DNA of 64,000 bases from Cutaneotrichosporon cavernicola (Eukaryota > Basidiomycota > Tremellomycetes > Trichosporonales > Trichosporonaceae): NCBI RefSeq assembly GCF_030864355.1, contig NC_083397.1, positions 1,984,001 to 2,048,000 on the forward strand. Reading direction: 5' to 3'. The translations under genes and the position numbers were made by a program. The notes under the pieces were generated by a model, which ran no database searches, was not told the origin of the DNA, and saw nothing but the letters and a program-made list of their open reading frames with translations. This document shows, piece after piece, positions 45,511 through 56,060 of the stretch. Position 1 is the stretch's first letter. Each line of letters opens with the position of its first letter.

Positions 45511-46479
45511 ATGGCCACCTCCGTTCAGACCCAGCCCAACGGCACCGCTCCCCGTAAGTCTTCCTTGCCAACCTAGTTCTGGAAACACACACTAACAACC
45601 CAGACCTCAAGATCGTCGACCGTGTCAACTCGGTCCCCGTCGTCCATGACTCGGTCGCCTACGCCGAGTAAGTCGCACCTTGCAATTTGCACCTTGCCTC
45701 GCACCGTCAGCCACTAACATTCCAGGCAGCTCATCAACTCGACCCAGATCACCTCGAACCTCTACCAGACCGTTCTCGGCCTCGCTGCCCGCGCTCTCCA
45801 GACCGCCGAGCCCGTCATCTCGCGCACCACGCCCCTGATCAACTCGGCCGACAACCTCGCCGTTGCCACTTTTGACCGTGTCGAGGCCGCCTTCCCTTGT
45901 GAGTTGACCGCACTCTGGTTGCACCCGCACAGACCGCTGACCAGCTATAGACGCCTTCAAGACCCCCACCCAGGAGCTTGCCGGCTTCAAGCAGGCCAAG
46001 GCCTTCCACGACGACGTACGTTTTTCGTGTCTTGCAAGGCTAACCCCTAGCGCGTCATCCCTGCCCTTGAGGAGGTTATCAAGAAGACTTCGGCCATCAA
46101 CGTCGAGCTCGGATCGCTCCAGACCCGCGCCGCAGAGGTCATCCACAAGGGCGAGAAGGCGTCGCACGAGCTCGTCGAGCAGCTCAAGGCCCTCCGCGAG
46201 CAGTCCAAGGACCTCCCTGCCCAGCTCATCGAGGGCCTCGGCAAGGTGACCACGGACGTCAAGGCGATTGTTCTCGCCAAGGACGGCACCGTCCAGGAGA
46301 AGACCAACAAGCTCGGCTCGTACGTCGTCGAGCAGGTCAAGCCCATCATCGACGAGATCTACAAGCACGTCCTCGGTGCCAAGAAGGCCGCCGTCGAGAC
46401 TGTCCAGGACGCGCCCGCTGAGAAGCAGACGCCTCCTCCATCCGACGACGACGAGGTCGCCGACGCCCCTTCCCAGTAA
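45511..46479 (+). CDS. Perilipin-like lipid-droplet protein
   Basis: A 257-residue amphipathic-helix protein. Exons 45511-45553, 45604-45667, 45726-45898, 45951-46015 and 46051-46479 keep the frame exactly (introns 50, 58, 52 and 35 nt). After a short polar start it reads VDRVNSVPVVHDSVAYAEQ, then Ala/Leu/Thr-rich helices (YQTVLGLAARALQTAEPVIS), DRVEAAFPYAFKTPTQELAG, and a long helical C-terminal half with 11-mer-like repeats (EQLKALREQSKDLPAQLIE), ending in an acidic Pro-rich tail. The VNS-P-V start and the LA...TFDRVEAAFP block resemble fungal perilipins (Cap20/LDP1 type), which coat lipid droplets and promote triacylglycerol storage. Assignment is by resemblance; no signal peptide or true membrane span is present. 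The long upstream region suggests tight regulation. Confidence 0.75.
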
Positions 46480-47358
46480 GGTGTTGGTCTGCAACGAGCC
46501 CCCGCTGCGCTAGGTTATAGTATAGACGCGCTTTGAAAACCGCCTAGCCCCCGGACGAGATGTTTATAGATTCATGTGCTTTGACGCCGTCGCCACTGCG
46601 ACGCTCGTGATTCCCTCAGTGTTTTGTATCCGAAATGCGACGACTGCTTTGTGCGACTGCTTGTGGCGAATTGGGAGGTGTGCGGATCGGATATCGCGTC
46701 TGGCAGGAATGGGGGTATACCCACAACCGAGGGGAGTGTATCGTATCTAAGGGCTGGGCCGGGGAAGATGGGCCGCCAGTCGAGCTTGACATGACGCGGA
46801 TTCCACGATTGCACACGTCATGTCAACCTCCGAGGCGAATACGCGACAAGCGCGCAAAAGCTGGGGAACAAGACCCTGCCCGCGGCTGGACGATATGCTT
46901 AAGTCTGACCGAGGCGGAGTCAACGGTGAGCGCACAAGTCGATGTGGAATCGAGCGAGGCCAGACGATATGCCTTCTCCCGTACGTCTGTGTTCGATTCT
47001 CCAACTCTGTCCATGGCGCCATGTGGGCGTGGCGGGCGTGGCCCGGCCAACAGACCCAAGCCTCCATCGTTTAGTGTGGGGTTTGGGCGTATAGTAGGCA
47101 GTGTAAATGTCCTCTGATCGTGTCCTCCCACTTGCGTTAGTGCGCCTCCTCCCCGCACACAGCCACGCTACACCCATTTCGAGTTCGCCAGGTTGCGTCT
47201 AGCAAGCTAGCAAGCGCAGTTAGATTAGACGCGGGCGGCACGTTATTGGACCGAGCGGGAACGGGTGAGCTCGTCCATGTTGCCGGCCGGCCCGATGCTT
47301 CTCCGGGTGATGTACCCCACTAAACTAAGCTTGACATCTACGTCTTTCTCAGAACATC
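46480..47358. other. Intergenic region, no supported gene
   Basis: About 880 bp. An open frame of 160 codons at 46635-47117 (plus strand) has several overlapping rivals on the other strand and no domain, so it is not called. Contains the 3' UTR of the perilipin gene and the promoter of CYB2. Confidence 0.4.
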
Positions 47359-49308
47359 ATGAGCCGCCTATTCACCGTCGTGCGCAGGGCGACGTTCGCC
47401 AGACGAAACTACACTGCTGGTCGCGCAGTCGCCCCCAGTGCTGGGTCCAAGGGATGGAACTCGTGGGGCAGGACCACCGCCCTCGCTGCAGGCGTCGCTG
47501 TACCTGTGAGCCATCATGCCAGGAGTCACGTCCCCCCCCCACCTCTAACCCCAGACCCTCTACTTCCTGACCCGCGACACTGTCGAGCTGGACACACAGC
47601 GACCCCCCCAAGGACACAGCGTGTCCGTTGCGGACGTGGTCAACCGCCGCACCGGCGCCGAAGTATGGGTCGTGATCGACGGCGAGGTGTATGAGTGAGT
47701 CGGCCCCTCTCCAACCCTCTCCAACCCACACACCCCTCACACCACCCACACACCCCTCACACCACCCACACCACCCACACCACCCACACCACCCACACCA
47801 CCCACACCACTCACACCAGCATGACAAAGTTCCTCGACGACCACCCGGGCGGCAAAGACATTATCGTTGCCAACCGGTCGCGCGACGTCACGCCGCTCTT
47901 CAAGCCCCGCCATCCCAATGACCAGCTTTTTCCAGGCAACCTCCCCGCCCAAGTGAAGCACCTCGGGCCCCTCGCACCGGCCAGCAGCGATGAACTGGAA
48001 GACATCAAGCTCCAGATCTCGGCGGAGCAGCTGGCTGAGGACGAGCGAGTGCTGACCGAACGCAAGAAGATGGACGAGCGCGGACTCGGGGTTATTGTCA
48101 ACATGAAGGACTTTGAAAAGTTTGCCGAACCACTGTTGACCAAGGTTGCTTGGGCGTACTATGCTTCTGCGGGCGACGACGAGATCAGTAAGTCAATCTT
48201 GTTGATGTCGCTGACACTACTAGCCAAACTCGCCAACGCGACCGCGTACCAAAAGGTGCTGTTTCGTCCGCGCGTTCTAAGGCGCGTGGAGCAATGCGAC
48301 GCATCAACGGAACTCATGGGATGTCCATCTAGCCTACCGATCTTCATTGCACCGGCAGCCATGGCAAAGCTAGGCCATCCCCTTGGCGAGATCAACCTCA
48401 CCCGCGGGGCGGGGAGTACTGGCATCATCCAGGGGATTAGCAGCAACGCCTCGTGCAGCATGGACGAGATGCTTGGTGAGCGTGAAGACGGCCAACCCCT
48501 CTTCTACCAGCTCTATGTGAACCGGGACCGCAGTAAGGCCGAGGAACTGGTGCGCAAAATCGACGCAGGCAAGTTTGATGCCATCATGCTCACGGCCGAT
48601 GCGCCGGTTGGAGGCAACCGCGAACGCGACATCCGAGTCAAAGGTGACTTTGAGGGTCCGGCCGGTGGGGTTGCCGTTAAGAGCAAGGACACGGCTGGTG
48701 TCGCGCAAGCCATGTTCGCTGGCGTAGACCCCAACCTCTCGTGGGAAGACGTCAAGTGGCTCCAATCCCTCACTAAGATTCCCGTGATGATCAAGGGCGT
48801 CCAGTGCGTCGAGGACGCACTCCTAGCCTACGAGGCTGGATGTGACGGTATCGTCATTAGCAACCACGGCGGACGGCAACTCGATACTACCCGTCCAGCC
48901 CTCGACGTCTTGCTGGAGATTAGGCGGTATGCACCTCATCTTCTTCGTCCCGAATTCCGCACACCCACAGGACCAACCCAAGACTCGCTGGCCGAACCCG
49001 CGCGCCTCACGCCCAAAGACCGGGCTGATGGGAGTGGCATGCCTCGCCGCTTTGAGATCTTCATCGACGGCGGCGTGTCCCGCGGTACAGACGTCGTCAA
49101 GGCCCTCTGTCTCGGTGTCAATGGGGTTGGTATCGGCCGTGGATTCCTGTTCGCCCAAAGTGTTGGTGGGGAGGAAGGCGTCGAGCATGCGGTGGGCATC
49201 TTCAAGTCGGAGATTGAGCTGGCTATGCGTCTCCTTGGTGCGAACAAGGTGGGAGACTTGCGGCCAAGTATGGTCGAGGTTGTTGGCGAGGTGCCGCGCG
49301 CTGCCTAG
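47359..49308 (+). CDS. CYB2: Flavocytochrome b2, L-lactate (2-hydroxy acid) dehydrogenase
   Basis: Oxidises L-lactate to pyruvate in the mitochondrial intermembrane space, passing electrons through FMN and haem b2 to cytochrome c. Exons 47359-47505, 47555-47694, 47820-48187 and 48224-49308 give 579 residues exactly. The presequence is basic (MSRLFTVVRRATFARRNY). The cytochrome b5 domain is split by the second intron: VWVVIDGEVYD joins MTKFLDDHPGGKDII, with axial His in HPGG and in FKPRHPNDQ. The FMN-dependent TIM barrel shows FIAPAAMAKLGHPLGE, the YQLYVNRD block, MLTADAPVGGNRERD, PVMIKGVQCVEDA and the active-site ISNHGGRQLDT with FIDGGVSRGTDVVKAL. A ~40-residue insert sits before FEIFIDGG. 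The second intron is almost entirely a CCACAC-type tandem repeat. Confidence 0.95.
47701..47819. repeat. Intron-filling CA-rich tandem repeat
   Basis: Nearly the whole 125-nt second intron of CYB2 (47695-47819) consists of ccacacc / ccctcacac units, including about seven near-perfect ccacac-type hexamers between 47755 and 47810 and two copies of a longer acacccctcacaccaccc unit before them. Donor (gtgagt) and acceptor (caccag) are intact. Confidence 0.9.
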
Positions 49309-49383
49309 TATAAGAGATAGTACAGCACCTCGCTGCCTAGTCCAAGACTTAGGAGAGATAGTACATGCATGGTATAGGGGAGA

Positions 49384-49916
49384 CTAGTGGAGAACAGCGG
49401 CGGTCTCGACGCCACCGGCTGCGGATTTACGGAGAGACGTAGAGTCGCCGGACCCCACCACGCGCTGGATATCGTGCTTGGCCGACGCGGACCAGCTTGC
49501 GCGAAGGGCACCAGTCACGGAACCCGAGATGAGAGAGAGGATGCCCCAGAACGCGCCCTGCAGAAACGGCGAGATGACCTGGGGTTAGATGCCATCCAAC
49601 GGTATTGTTTTTGGTTAGTTGCCATCCAACTCTGCTTGCAACCCACCTGATCCCGCACAGTGATCCACGCCGCCTTGTTCCACACCACTGCCACCTCCTT
49701 TCCGCCCGCGATATCGCTCTTCACGTCCCCGCCCGCCGTGTCCGACTGGAGAGCCGGCATAAGACTGCGAAGATAAGCCTGTTCGAACCGCATCTCCGGG
49801 ATGGGCGGCATGGTGGCGCGTACGCGCCGCCGCGCCGCTTCCACGCGCTGGTGGTGCATCTGCGCGGCGTCGAGTGCCATTTCTTGCGACAGGTCGGGGT
49901 AGGCTGCGTCCGTCAT
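49384..49916 (-). CDS. Small one-span membrane protein (154 aa), DUF1770-like
   Basis: Exons 49916-49647 and 49578-49384 join through a 68-nt intron (49579-49646) that removes an in-frame-looking but unrelated tail; total 154 residues. The N-terminal half is soluble and helical, with the motif IPEMRFEQAYLRSLMPAL; after the intron comes TVRDQVISPFLQGAFWGILSLISGSVTG, one membrane span, and a short Ser/Ala-rich end. A Pro-x-R-F-E-Q-x-Y-L segment followed by a D-Q-x-x-x-P-x-x-Q-G span is what I recall from a fungal family of small outer-mitochondrial-membrane proteins (DUF1770, which I associate with the mitophagy receptor Atg43); unverified. It is convergent with CYB2 and divergent from the PEP12-like gene. 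Confidence 0.7.
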
Positions 49917-50086
49917 GGTGGTGAGTTGGGTATAAGTTGAGTGCGGGTTGAGTGGTGACGCCGAGTGCGAGACGAGTGGGCGTCACCATCGTCACACGTG
50001 GATTTGGTCCCGCCGGGAGTCGCAGTCGGGTGGCAATGTCAATGTCACACCTCACACATGTCACACTCGCGATCACAACATACACC

Positions 50087-51300
50087 ATGAGCTTTAACGA
50101 TCTTGAGCGCGGGACGGGGTCGACGCGGAGCGGGGCCAGTGCGTACAGAACAAAAAACGATGCGCCGGCGTAAACGCTCACACCAGGCGACCCCGAGTTT
50201 ACGCGGGTCAAGGACGCCGTGTCGATCCAGATCTTCAAGATCCAGAGCAACGTACAGGGCATCCAGCGGCTGCTTGACAAGCTCGGCACAACGTCTGATG
50301 GGCCCAGTGTGCGGACGTCTCTGTGAGTCTTGGTCGCGTCGCAGGTCGCATCCGCCAGGCTGCTCAGCTGTATCACACGCTGATAGCAGACACAACCTGA
50401 CCGAGTCGACGCGCGACATGGTCAAGAAGAGCACGGATGAGATCAAGGCGCTCGCCTCGTTCCCTTCTGGCGGAGACGGGCAGGTACGCTGCCAGATGGA
50501 CTGTCTGACAACAGGCACAGCGTAAGGCGATCCAGTCGAGGCTGTCGCGCGAGTACACGTCAGCTCTGCAGGGCTTCCAGCGGGTGCAGCGGCTCAGTGC
50601 CGAGCGGCAACGGAGCACGGTAGAGGTGCAGAAGCGTGCAGTCGAGCTGCAGGAGGAGAGGTGAGTGGGATGGAGGGTTTAAGGGCAAGGAGAACAAGGA
50701 GGCCGTGGCTCACACCAGCAACGAAGACCGCGACAGCGTCGAGCTCGAACGCGTGCAGCTCCAGACGCAGGCCCAAGCCATGGCACCGCAGATTACCCAG
50801 TCGGAACTCGAGTTCCAGGAACAGGTGATTGCCGAGCGCGAGAGCGAGATCCGCGAGATTGAGACGGGGATACACGAGCTCAACGACATCTTCCGCGACC
50901 TGGGCGCGATCGTCCAGGAGCAGGGAGGGTTGATTGGTGAGTCGGGCGGTGTCTGAGCGAGGCGGGTGTGGGGTCGGGTTGGCTACACTGGCTGCAGCCG
51001 GCAGACTGTTCTCCGCCAGCACTGTCAGAAGTGGATTCGGGGTCATCCAGAAGTCTCTAGTGAAGTAGTCCGCTTCTCCGTGTGGGCTACGTCCGTCTCG
51101 TCCCAGCCTCTCTTTTTTAGATTGCTCACCCAGACAACATCGAGAGCAACATTGTCAACGTGCACGCGCACACGACGTCGGCCGCCGAGGAACTCACCTC
51201 GGCTCACGAGTACCAGCGCAAGGCCGGCCGCCGCATGGCCTGCCTGCTCATCATTCTCGCCATTGTCGCGCTGTTCATCCTCCTCGCCATCCTTGCCTAG
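50087..51300 (+). CDS. PEP12: Pep12-type syntaxin (endosomal t-SNARE)
   Basis: A Qa-SNARE for fusion at late endosomes/vacuole, 268 residues. Six exons (introns 50139-50186, 50323-50389, 50484-50520, 50661-50718, 50937-51133) keep the frame exactly. The N-terminal Habc-like bundle includes FTRVKDAVSIQIFKIQSNVQ and STRDMVKKSTDEIKALASF. The SNARE motif spans the last intron: ERESEIREIETGIHELNDIF, FRDLGAIVQEQGGLI, then DNIESNIVNVHAHTTSAAEE, with the zero-layer Gln in the IVQEQG region. A C-terminal anchor (MACLLIILAIVALFILLAIL) follows a basic stretch (HEYQRKAGRR), as in tail-anchored SNAREs. Pep12 rather than Sso1 or Tlg2 is favoured by the short length and the REIETGIHELN core. Confidence 0.9.
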
Positions 51301-51358
51301 TTCTAGTTGTATTTTTACAGTGACTGAAGGTTGTCATGTCCCGCTGGTTGTGTGTTGC

Positions 51359-51436
51359 GTGGCTGATTTACACTAGATAACGCCGTGGCTGACTTACACT
51401 AGATAAAGCCGTGGCTGACTTACACTAGATAAAGCC
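51359..51436. repeat. 26-bp tandem repeat, three units
   Basis: Three head-to-tail 26-bp copies (51359-51384, 51385-51410, 51411-51436) of a unit containing ggctgacttacactagataa; units 2 and 3 are identical and unit 1 differs at two bases. It lies just past the syntaxin stop codon, so it is in the 3' UTR. Confidence 0.95.
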
Positions 51437-51691
51437 ATGACGTCGGCGGATATTTGTGCCAGATACCGCGCGCTTCCATCCTGCCCAGTCTCGGCGTGGC
51501 TGGGTGACGTAGCGGGCCCGTACGTCGCGTCCATCGTGCCACCGCCGCATGACACGGCTCGGGACGCTCGGGATACGCCAGATACGCCACTAGGCTGCCA
51601 AGAGGGTGGTGACACGGCGCGTCCGTCCGGCGTTGATGGTTTGACACGGCGCCGAGCATCGCCGCCCTGATTTCGGAGCACGGCCATGCTG

Positions 51692-51795
51692 CACCCACCT
51701 CCACGTAGATCTTCGGCCCACTACCCACCCCACGTAGATCTTGACGACCCACTACCCACCCCACGTAGAGCTTACCCTCCCACTACCCACCCTCG
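51692..51795. repeat. ~30-bp tandem repeat, about three and a half units
   Basis: Degenerate head-to-tail copies with the core cactacccaccccacgtag; at least three copies of the cacgtaga-containing half are clear. The cacgtag core resembles an E-box-type site, so the array could present repeated protein-binding sites. Confidence 0.85.
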
Positions 51796-52173
51796 TACGC
51801 CAGCCAGCCCCAAGATATACAATCTCGGAACAGAAACAGGGATCGGAGTAACTATTTGGGCGCGTTCGAAATCATTTGCCAGGGTACCGTGTTTCTTTGG
51901 GTTGTCCATGTCAATCAGGCACCGTCAGCGGTCTGGAACGGGCTCAAAATTGCCACCCACAAATTCAGGCTGGTCGAGTGACGTCTTTGTGGCTTGCAAA
52001 GGTCATCAGCTGATCAGCTGACCTCGAAGCAAAACATCTTTTTAGGCAAAGGATACATGCATTACTACAGACACTAATGGCAACATGACAATGATATGCT
52101 GTGGAGTGGTGTTGACTGCAACCGCTGATCGCGATCGGTGCACCTGGGGCGCTTGGGCCGCGCGATTAGAAGC

Positions 52174-52593
52174 CTAGATGAGGGCGTGGAGCTTGGGGTC
52201 GCGCGAGGGGTCAAAATGGCGCGGCTCGTCGCGTAGGATAGAGAGTGCGTTGGCCCACGACGGGCGGCGCGACTGCTCCTGCGCCTGCTCCGGTTGTTGA
52301 GGGGTGGCGAGGGCGGCGACGTGCTTGGTTTTGGATTTGGATTTGGATTTTGAGACGCGCGCTGGGGTCAGCTTTGGTTCCGGAATTGTCTGTCTGTGCG
52401 TCCCCCAGACTCTTAACTCGAACTCACCACCGTCGGCCCACTCGTCGCCGCGAGAAAAGGCATGTGTCCCAGCCTCAAAGGCAGTGAGGAAGGCGTTGAG
52501 GCGGTCCTGATGCCCCGTGGTAGGCGAGGCGAGGGGGGAGGTAGTGGCCGAAGACGAGGCAGAGGACAGGCGGGGGATGGTGATGAATGTCAT
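52174..52593 (-). CDS. Small hypothetical protein (139 aa)
   Basis: A single-exon frame from ATG 52593, with a TATA box 64 bp upstream. It begins MTFITIPRLSSASSSATTS (Ser/Thr-rich), then has a short helical, aromatic-acidic motif (RLNAFLTAFEAGTHAFSRGDEWADGGEF), a Lys/Ser repeat (VSKSKSKSKTKH) and ends RRPSWANALSILRDEPRHFDPSRDPKLHALI-like, with a conserved-looking basic-aromatic pattern. No known domain. A gtgagt string inside could act as a donor, but splicing it breaks the better-looking C-terminal frame, so the unspliced form is preferred. Predicted soluble and partly disordered; function unknown. Confidence 0.6.
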   Translation of the reverse strand: MTFITIPRLSSASSSATTSPLASPTTGHQDRLNAFLTAFEAGTHAFSRGDEWADGGEFELRVWGTHRQTIPEPKLTPARVSKSKSKSKTKHVAALATPQQPEQAQEQSRRPSWANALSILRDEPRHFDPSRDPKLHALI

Positions 52594-52656
52594 TGTGGAA
52601 GAGGACTGAAGTGTAGGAGTGATGGGAGATGGACGACGAGGTGTAGATGCCGAGTG

Positions 52657-52662
52657 TATATA
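52657..52662 (-). promoter_or_regulatory. TATA box of the 139-aa gene
   Basis: A tatata core on the minus strand lies about 64 bp upstream of the ATG at 52593, in a typical core-promoter position. Confidence 0.55.
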
Positions 52663-54656
52663 TCTAGATGAGAAGAGTAGATGAGAGATAGTGATGCCGA
52701 GGAGGTTTGAGGGGCTGGGGGCTGGGCTGAGTGAGTTCAGGGCAATGTACTGGTCACACGTTCGGTCAACGGCCTTGTCACTCACGGAGACGGAACAGTG
52801 ATTCAGGGTTCACCCCATTATACGAGATTACAATCAACCGACCAACTCCGATTCTCTACCAAAAGTGATTCCGCCTATCCGCAGACCCTGAAAAGCGGCG
52901 GCCTCCACTTTGGAGGCTGGCCGACTGACCAGGCAGAGCCAGGCCTGGCCAAGCGAAATCCGGCCCACCTGACTGGTCACAATACACGCCATCCGTCATG
53001 TACGCATGTGCGCAGAGCTGGAACCATGTCCATGTCGGAGCGTATCAATCCAAGCGTACGAGTGACTAGTGCTAGTGAGTGTGGGGGAGAGCTCGGTGAC
53101 CACTGGCGATCCGGCGACTTGAGAACCATCTATCCCAGTCCAAAGCCCAACTCTTCGATCCATTCCAGCCAGTTGGCGGACAGGCGTAAGAAGCCCCCCA
53201 CACTCTACACCGCTACGCTACGCCTCAACGCCACGCCACGCCACGCACCGCATTGACTCTGATGACTCTGACTGCAATCCGCAATCGCAATCGGTGGAGC
53301 GCATGGACTGGCCCCGGCTTCCCCACATATTTTCGCGGGGTCCCACCGATCGACAAGGGCCCGCGGACGCCGGAACCCGAACACCGCCGCCACTCACCTC
53401 ACCCACCTCACTGCGTAGGCGATTTACCCCGCATCACATGGACATGAAGCCGCGGATTCCGGCGCCAGCGCGCCGAAGACCGATGGCGTGGTTTGGCGGG
53501 GTGGGATGGCATCTGTTGGCGTGGAATGCGGGGCAGATCGAGTCGATGCATCGCGGATCGTTGCCTTGGCCATTCTATTCACGGTGCTTTGACATTGTCG
53601 AGTGGCGCGAGTCTGTCGTCCACGTTTGTCTGCGCGTTGCCACCGTGGCACGCGGACACTGCCACCATTGTCCAAGCCGGACTCAAGTGTCACGCCGTTG
53701 CGTGTGGTCAAGGATGGAGCACGCGCATCCTAGCTCGACGACACGCTGAGAGGCCATGTTGCTAAACCAACAGCGGGACAGTGAAAGACTTTGCAACCAA
53801 CAGCGGGACAGAGAAAGACTGTGCAACCCAACGGACGGTGGCTCATCTACAACTCCTGCAAGAGTTTACTGACTGGTAGCAGCTGTCGTCTCCCCTCGCG
53901 GCCATCTGTAACTTATCACTTGCCGCAGTGTAACCCGGCGCCGAAGAGTGGATGCCACCGAGACCTCGAATCAGACCAGCGGCCCAACGGCGCAAGAGCA
54001 AGTGTGCGAGACCACCACGACGCTGCCGTAGTTGGAGAATGCAGGCTAGACTACACCGGTGGCAGCGGGAGGGGGCAAAGTTGAGCTGGCCCGTCAAGTT
54101 GACAAGTATGCAAGGTTCAAGGATGTCTACGAAGCACACTTTCCACTTCTTGCGCTTCTCGAGCATGAGGCCGTGAAGGGTGAACGGCCATGACGGGATC
54201 AGGGCTGGCGAGTGCGTGTGCGACTGGAGCGGGAGTAGCGCCTGCAGCCGAAGATAGCACAATATAGGCCATGTTGTATGGGGGTGCTCCCCATCTTGTA
54301 TACAGTACTGTTGGCCTTGTAGCCGAGACATCAGTCGGGCGGAGGTGGTCGCCGCTGTGTAGTTTAGCTCCAGGAGAGTAATCCACATGGTGCACGGCTC
54401 ACACACCACTCACACCTGTACCACCGCACATCTGTTGGTGTCACAGTGGGATGTTCAGACGCGACTCCTTGTCGGCATGAGGCAGACACCGGTCGCTCCC
54501 GATGAGGATGGGCTTGATGCCTGCATGAGTGCCGACATACACAGGCGTACTGAAGCAGGACTACCTCACGTCCCACACGCCTGCACACACTACACGTCGA
54601 TTTCGGTATTACCTACTCCCCAACCTAGCCCATCCCCAAACACCCACTTTCAGCCA
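52663..54656. other. Gene desert, first part
   Basis: Two kilobases without a supported coding frame; all open frames are short, overlapping and domain-free. Contains a 30-bp direct duplication at 53765-53824. Confidence 0.45.
53765..53824. repeat. 30-bp tandem duplication
   Basis: Two adjacent 30-bp copies beginning aaccaacagcgggacag, differing at two bases. No coding frame is associated with it. Confidence 0.9.
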
Positions 54657-54739
54657 TCTCTGATCGTATAGTGGCTAGTATGCTCGCTTGTCATCAATAG
54701 TGACCGCGGGAGACCGGAGTTCAATTCTCCGTCAGAGAG
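54657..54739 (+). tRNA. tRNA-Asp (GTC) with an 11-nt intron
   Basis: The acceptor arms TCTCTGA (54657-54663) and TCAGAGA (54732-54738) pair perfectly. The D arm is gtatagtggctagtat; the T arm CGGAG-TTCAATT-CTCCG is perfect. The anticodon arm pairs CTCGC with GCGGG around the loop TTGTCA-C, with anticodon GTC, and an 11-nt intron (tcaatagtgac) sits one base 3' of the anticodon, the canonical tRNA intron position. Mature length is 72 nt, standard for tRNA-Asp. A Pol III T run follows near 54769. Confidence 0.95.
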
Positions 54740-55534
54740 CAACGATGGGCCTCAGCCCATACTTTTGCTTCTTGTTATAACCTGGAATGTGGCGCAACCC
54801 GATTACGGATCGGAAATACAAATTCCGCTTATCGCGCCTGTAATCTGCCGTGCCTGTGCCTATCGCGCGCTTGACTTTTTGCTGGCAACGTCGGATTCGG
54901 CCCCCGACCGCGCTGACCAACCAACACCAACCTTGATTCATGGTCATTGTCGATCCCCGGCCCCCGGATTCCGACAAAATACGCTGACGCGCACACGCAC
55001 GTTGACGCACGATCACCAAGGTGCCTGAGGTATCCGGCAGAACCAACTAGGCTCATCCATTCCCTGCACTCGACCACTCTGTGCCTGTCGAGCGGCTGAT
55101 TGCTTCGGTGGCTGTGGCACAGCAAGGTATGAATAGCAAGGATCGGATCGAGACTCATCTGATAATCTGACAATGAGACCAGTAATCACGGCTGGCGCCA
55201 TGGTACAGGGGCAGGGTAATGTCATCGACGTGGAAAGTGGAAAGTCGAAACGGTACAGTCGAGTCAAGGCCCTGGGGCTGTGCCAGGCCTGTGCGGCGTC
55301 TTCTGCCAAACTTCTACGAGGCCGAGCCCGACCCGACGTCCGATGAACATTCGGCTGTTCCGCCGACAACCTCTTCGGCTACCCACCAGAGGGGTATTAG
55401 GGGTCTATTACCGTGTAGGGCAAGAACTGAGCGGGCTCACAGATCCACACCGAGGGGTAGAAGCCATGACGCGGTATGAACCCAAACCCGAAGATGCTGT
55501 TGGTGTCCAAGCGCGCCTGTGCTCTGTACTCTTG

Positions 55535-55562
55535 AAAAAAAAAGTAAAACGAAAAAAAAAAG
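55535..55562. repeat. Interrupted poly-A run
   Basis: Nine and ten consecutive A residues separated by gtaaaacg. Simple sequence; possible nucleosome-excluding element upstream of the C2H2 gene. Confidence 0.85.
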
Positions 55563-55624
55563 GTTTGACCAAGTCCTGACGCGTGCTTCGGTGGCGGGCG
55601 TGCGCGGGGATGTGCAGATCCCCA

Positions 55625-55660
55625 GAGTATACAAGTACCGAGTACACAAGTACCGAGTAC
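55625..55660. repeat. 15-bp tandem repeat, two and a half units
   Basis: gagtatacaagtacc and gagtacacaagtacc followed by gagtac; one base differs between the full copies. Confidence 0.85.
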
Positions 55661-56020
55661 GTCGGAAGCTAGAGCTGGGACGCATGGAATGAATGACAGA
55701 ATCAAGGGAGCGTATGGGGTCGGGGGATCGAGGATGGATTCGGCCGGTGGACAAGCTACTGTCGTCTGCGCAGTACGGCGCTTATCTGAAAGAACAGATC
55801 TGCTTGGGCACGGGCTTGGTGCGGTCAGCCAGTGACGAGACGCTCGTGACATTGACGGGATTCCGAGGTGGATACAGGCGGTGGGAAACGACGACGGGCC
55901 CTGGAGTCTTGGTGCGAGTAGTGAATGGGCTGAGGCACGTTTGGTGTGGGGTATGGCTTGGGGGGCGGCTGCGTTGGTGCGAGAGAATACACTGTGGCGT
56001 CACTGTTATTGGCACATTCC

Positions 56021-56060
56021 TGCGGCTTGCGGCTTGCGGCTTGCGGCTTGCGGCTTGCGG
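56021..56060. repeat. tgcggct heptamer array
   Basis: Five exact head-to-tail copies of tgcggct starting at 56021, then diverged copies (tgcggat, tgcagcc) to about 56068. Confidence 0.9.

Larger units (their letters stand above)
51301..52173. other. Intergenic region with two tandem-repeat arrays
   Basis: No supported gene. Contains a 26-bp repeat array (51359-51436) and a ~30-bp array (about 51692-51795), listed separately. The rest is unremarkable and holds the 3' ends of the syntaxin gene and of the convergent small gene. Confidence 0.5.

Noticed and set aside
46635..47117. 160-codon frame between the perilipin and CYB2 genes
   Set aside because: Overlaps several equally long frames on the other strand and has no domain, signal or splice support.
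47695..47819. Thr/His/Pro tandem-repeat protein segment
   Set aside because: It is intron sequence of CYB2: splicing it out joins VYD to MTKFLDDHPGG exactly as in cytochrome b5 domains.
53843..54409. 188-codon minus-strand frame in the gene desert
   Set aside because: No domain, low-bias codons and no promoter or splice evidence; likely chance.
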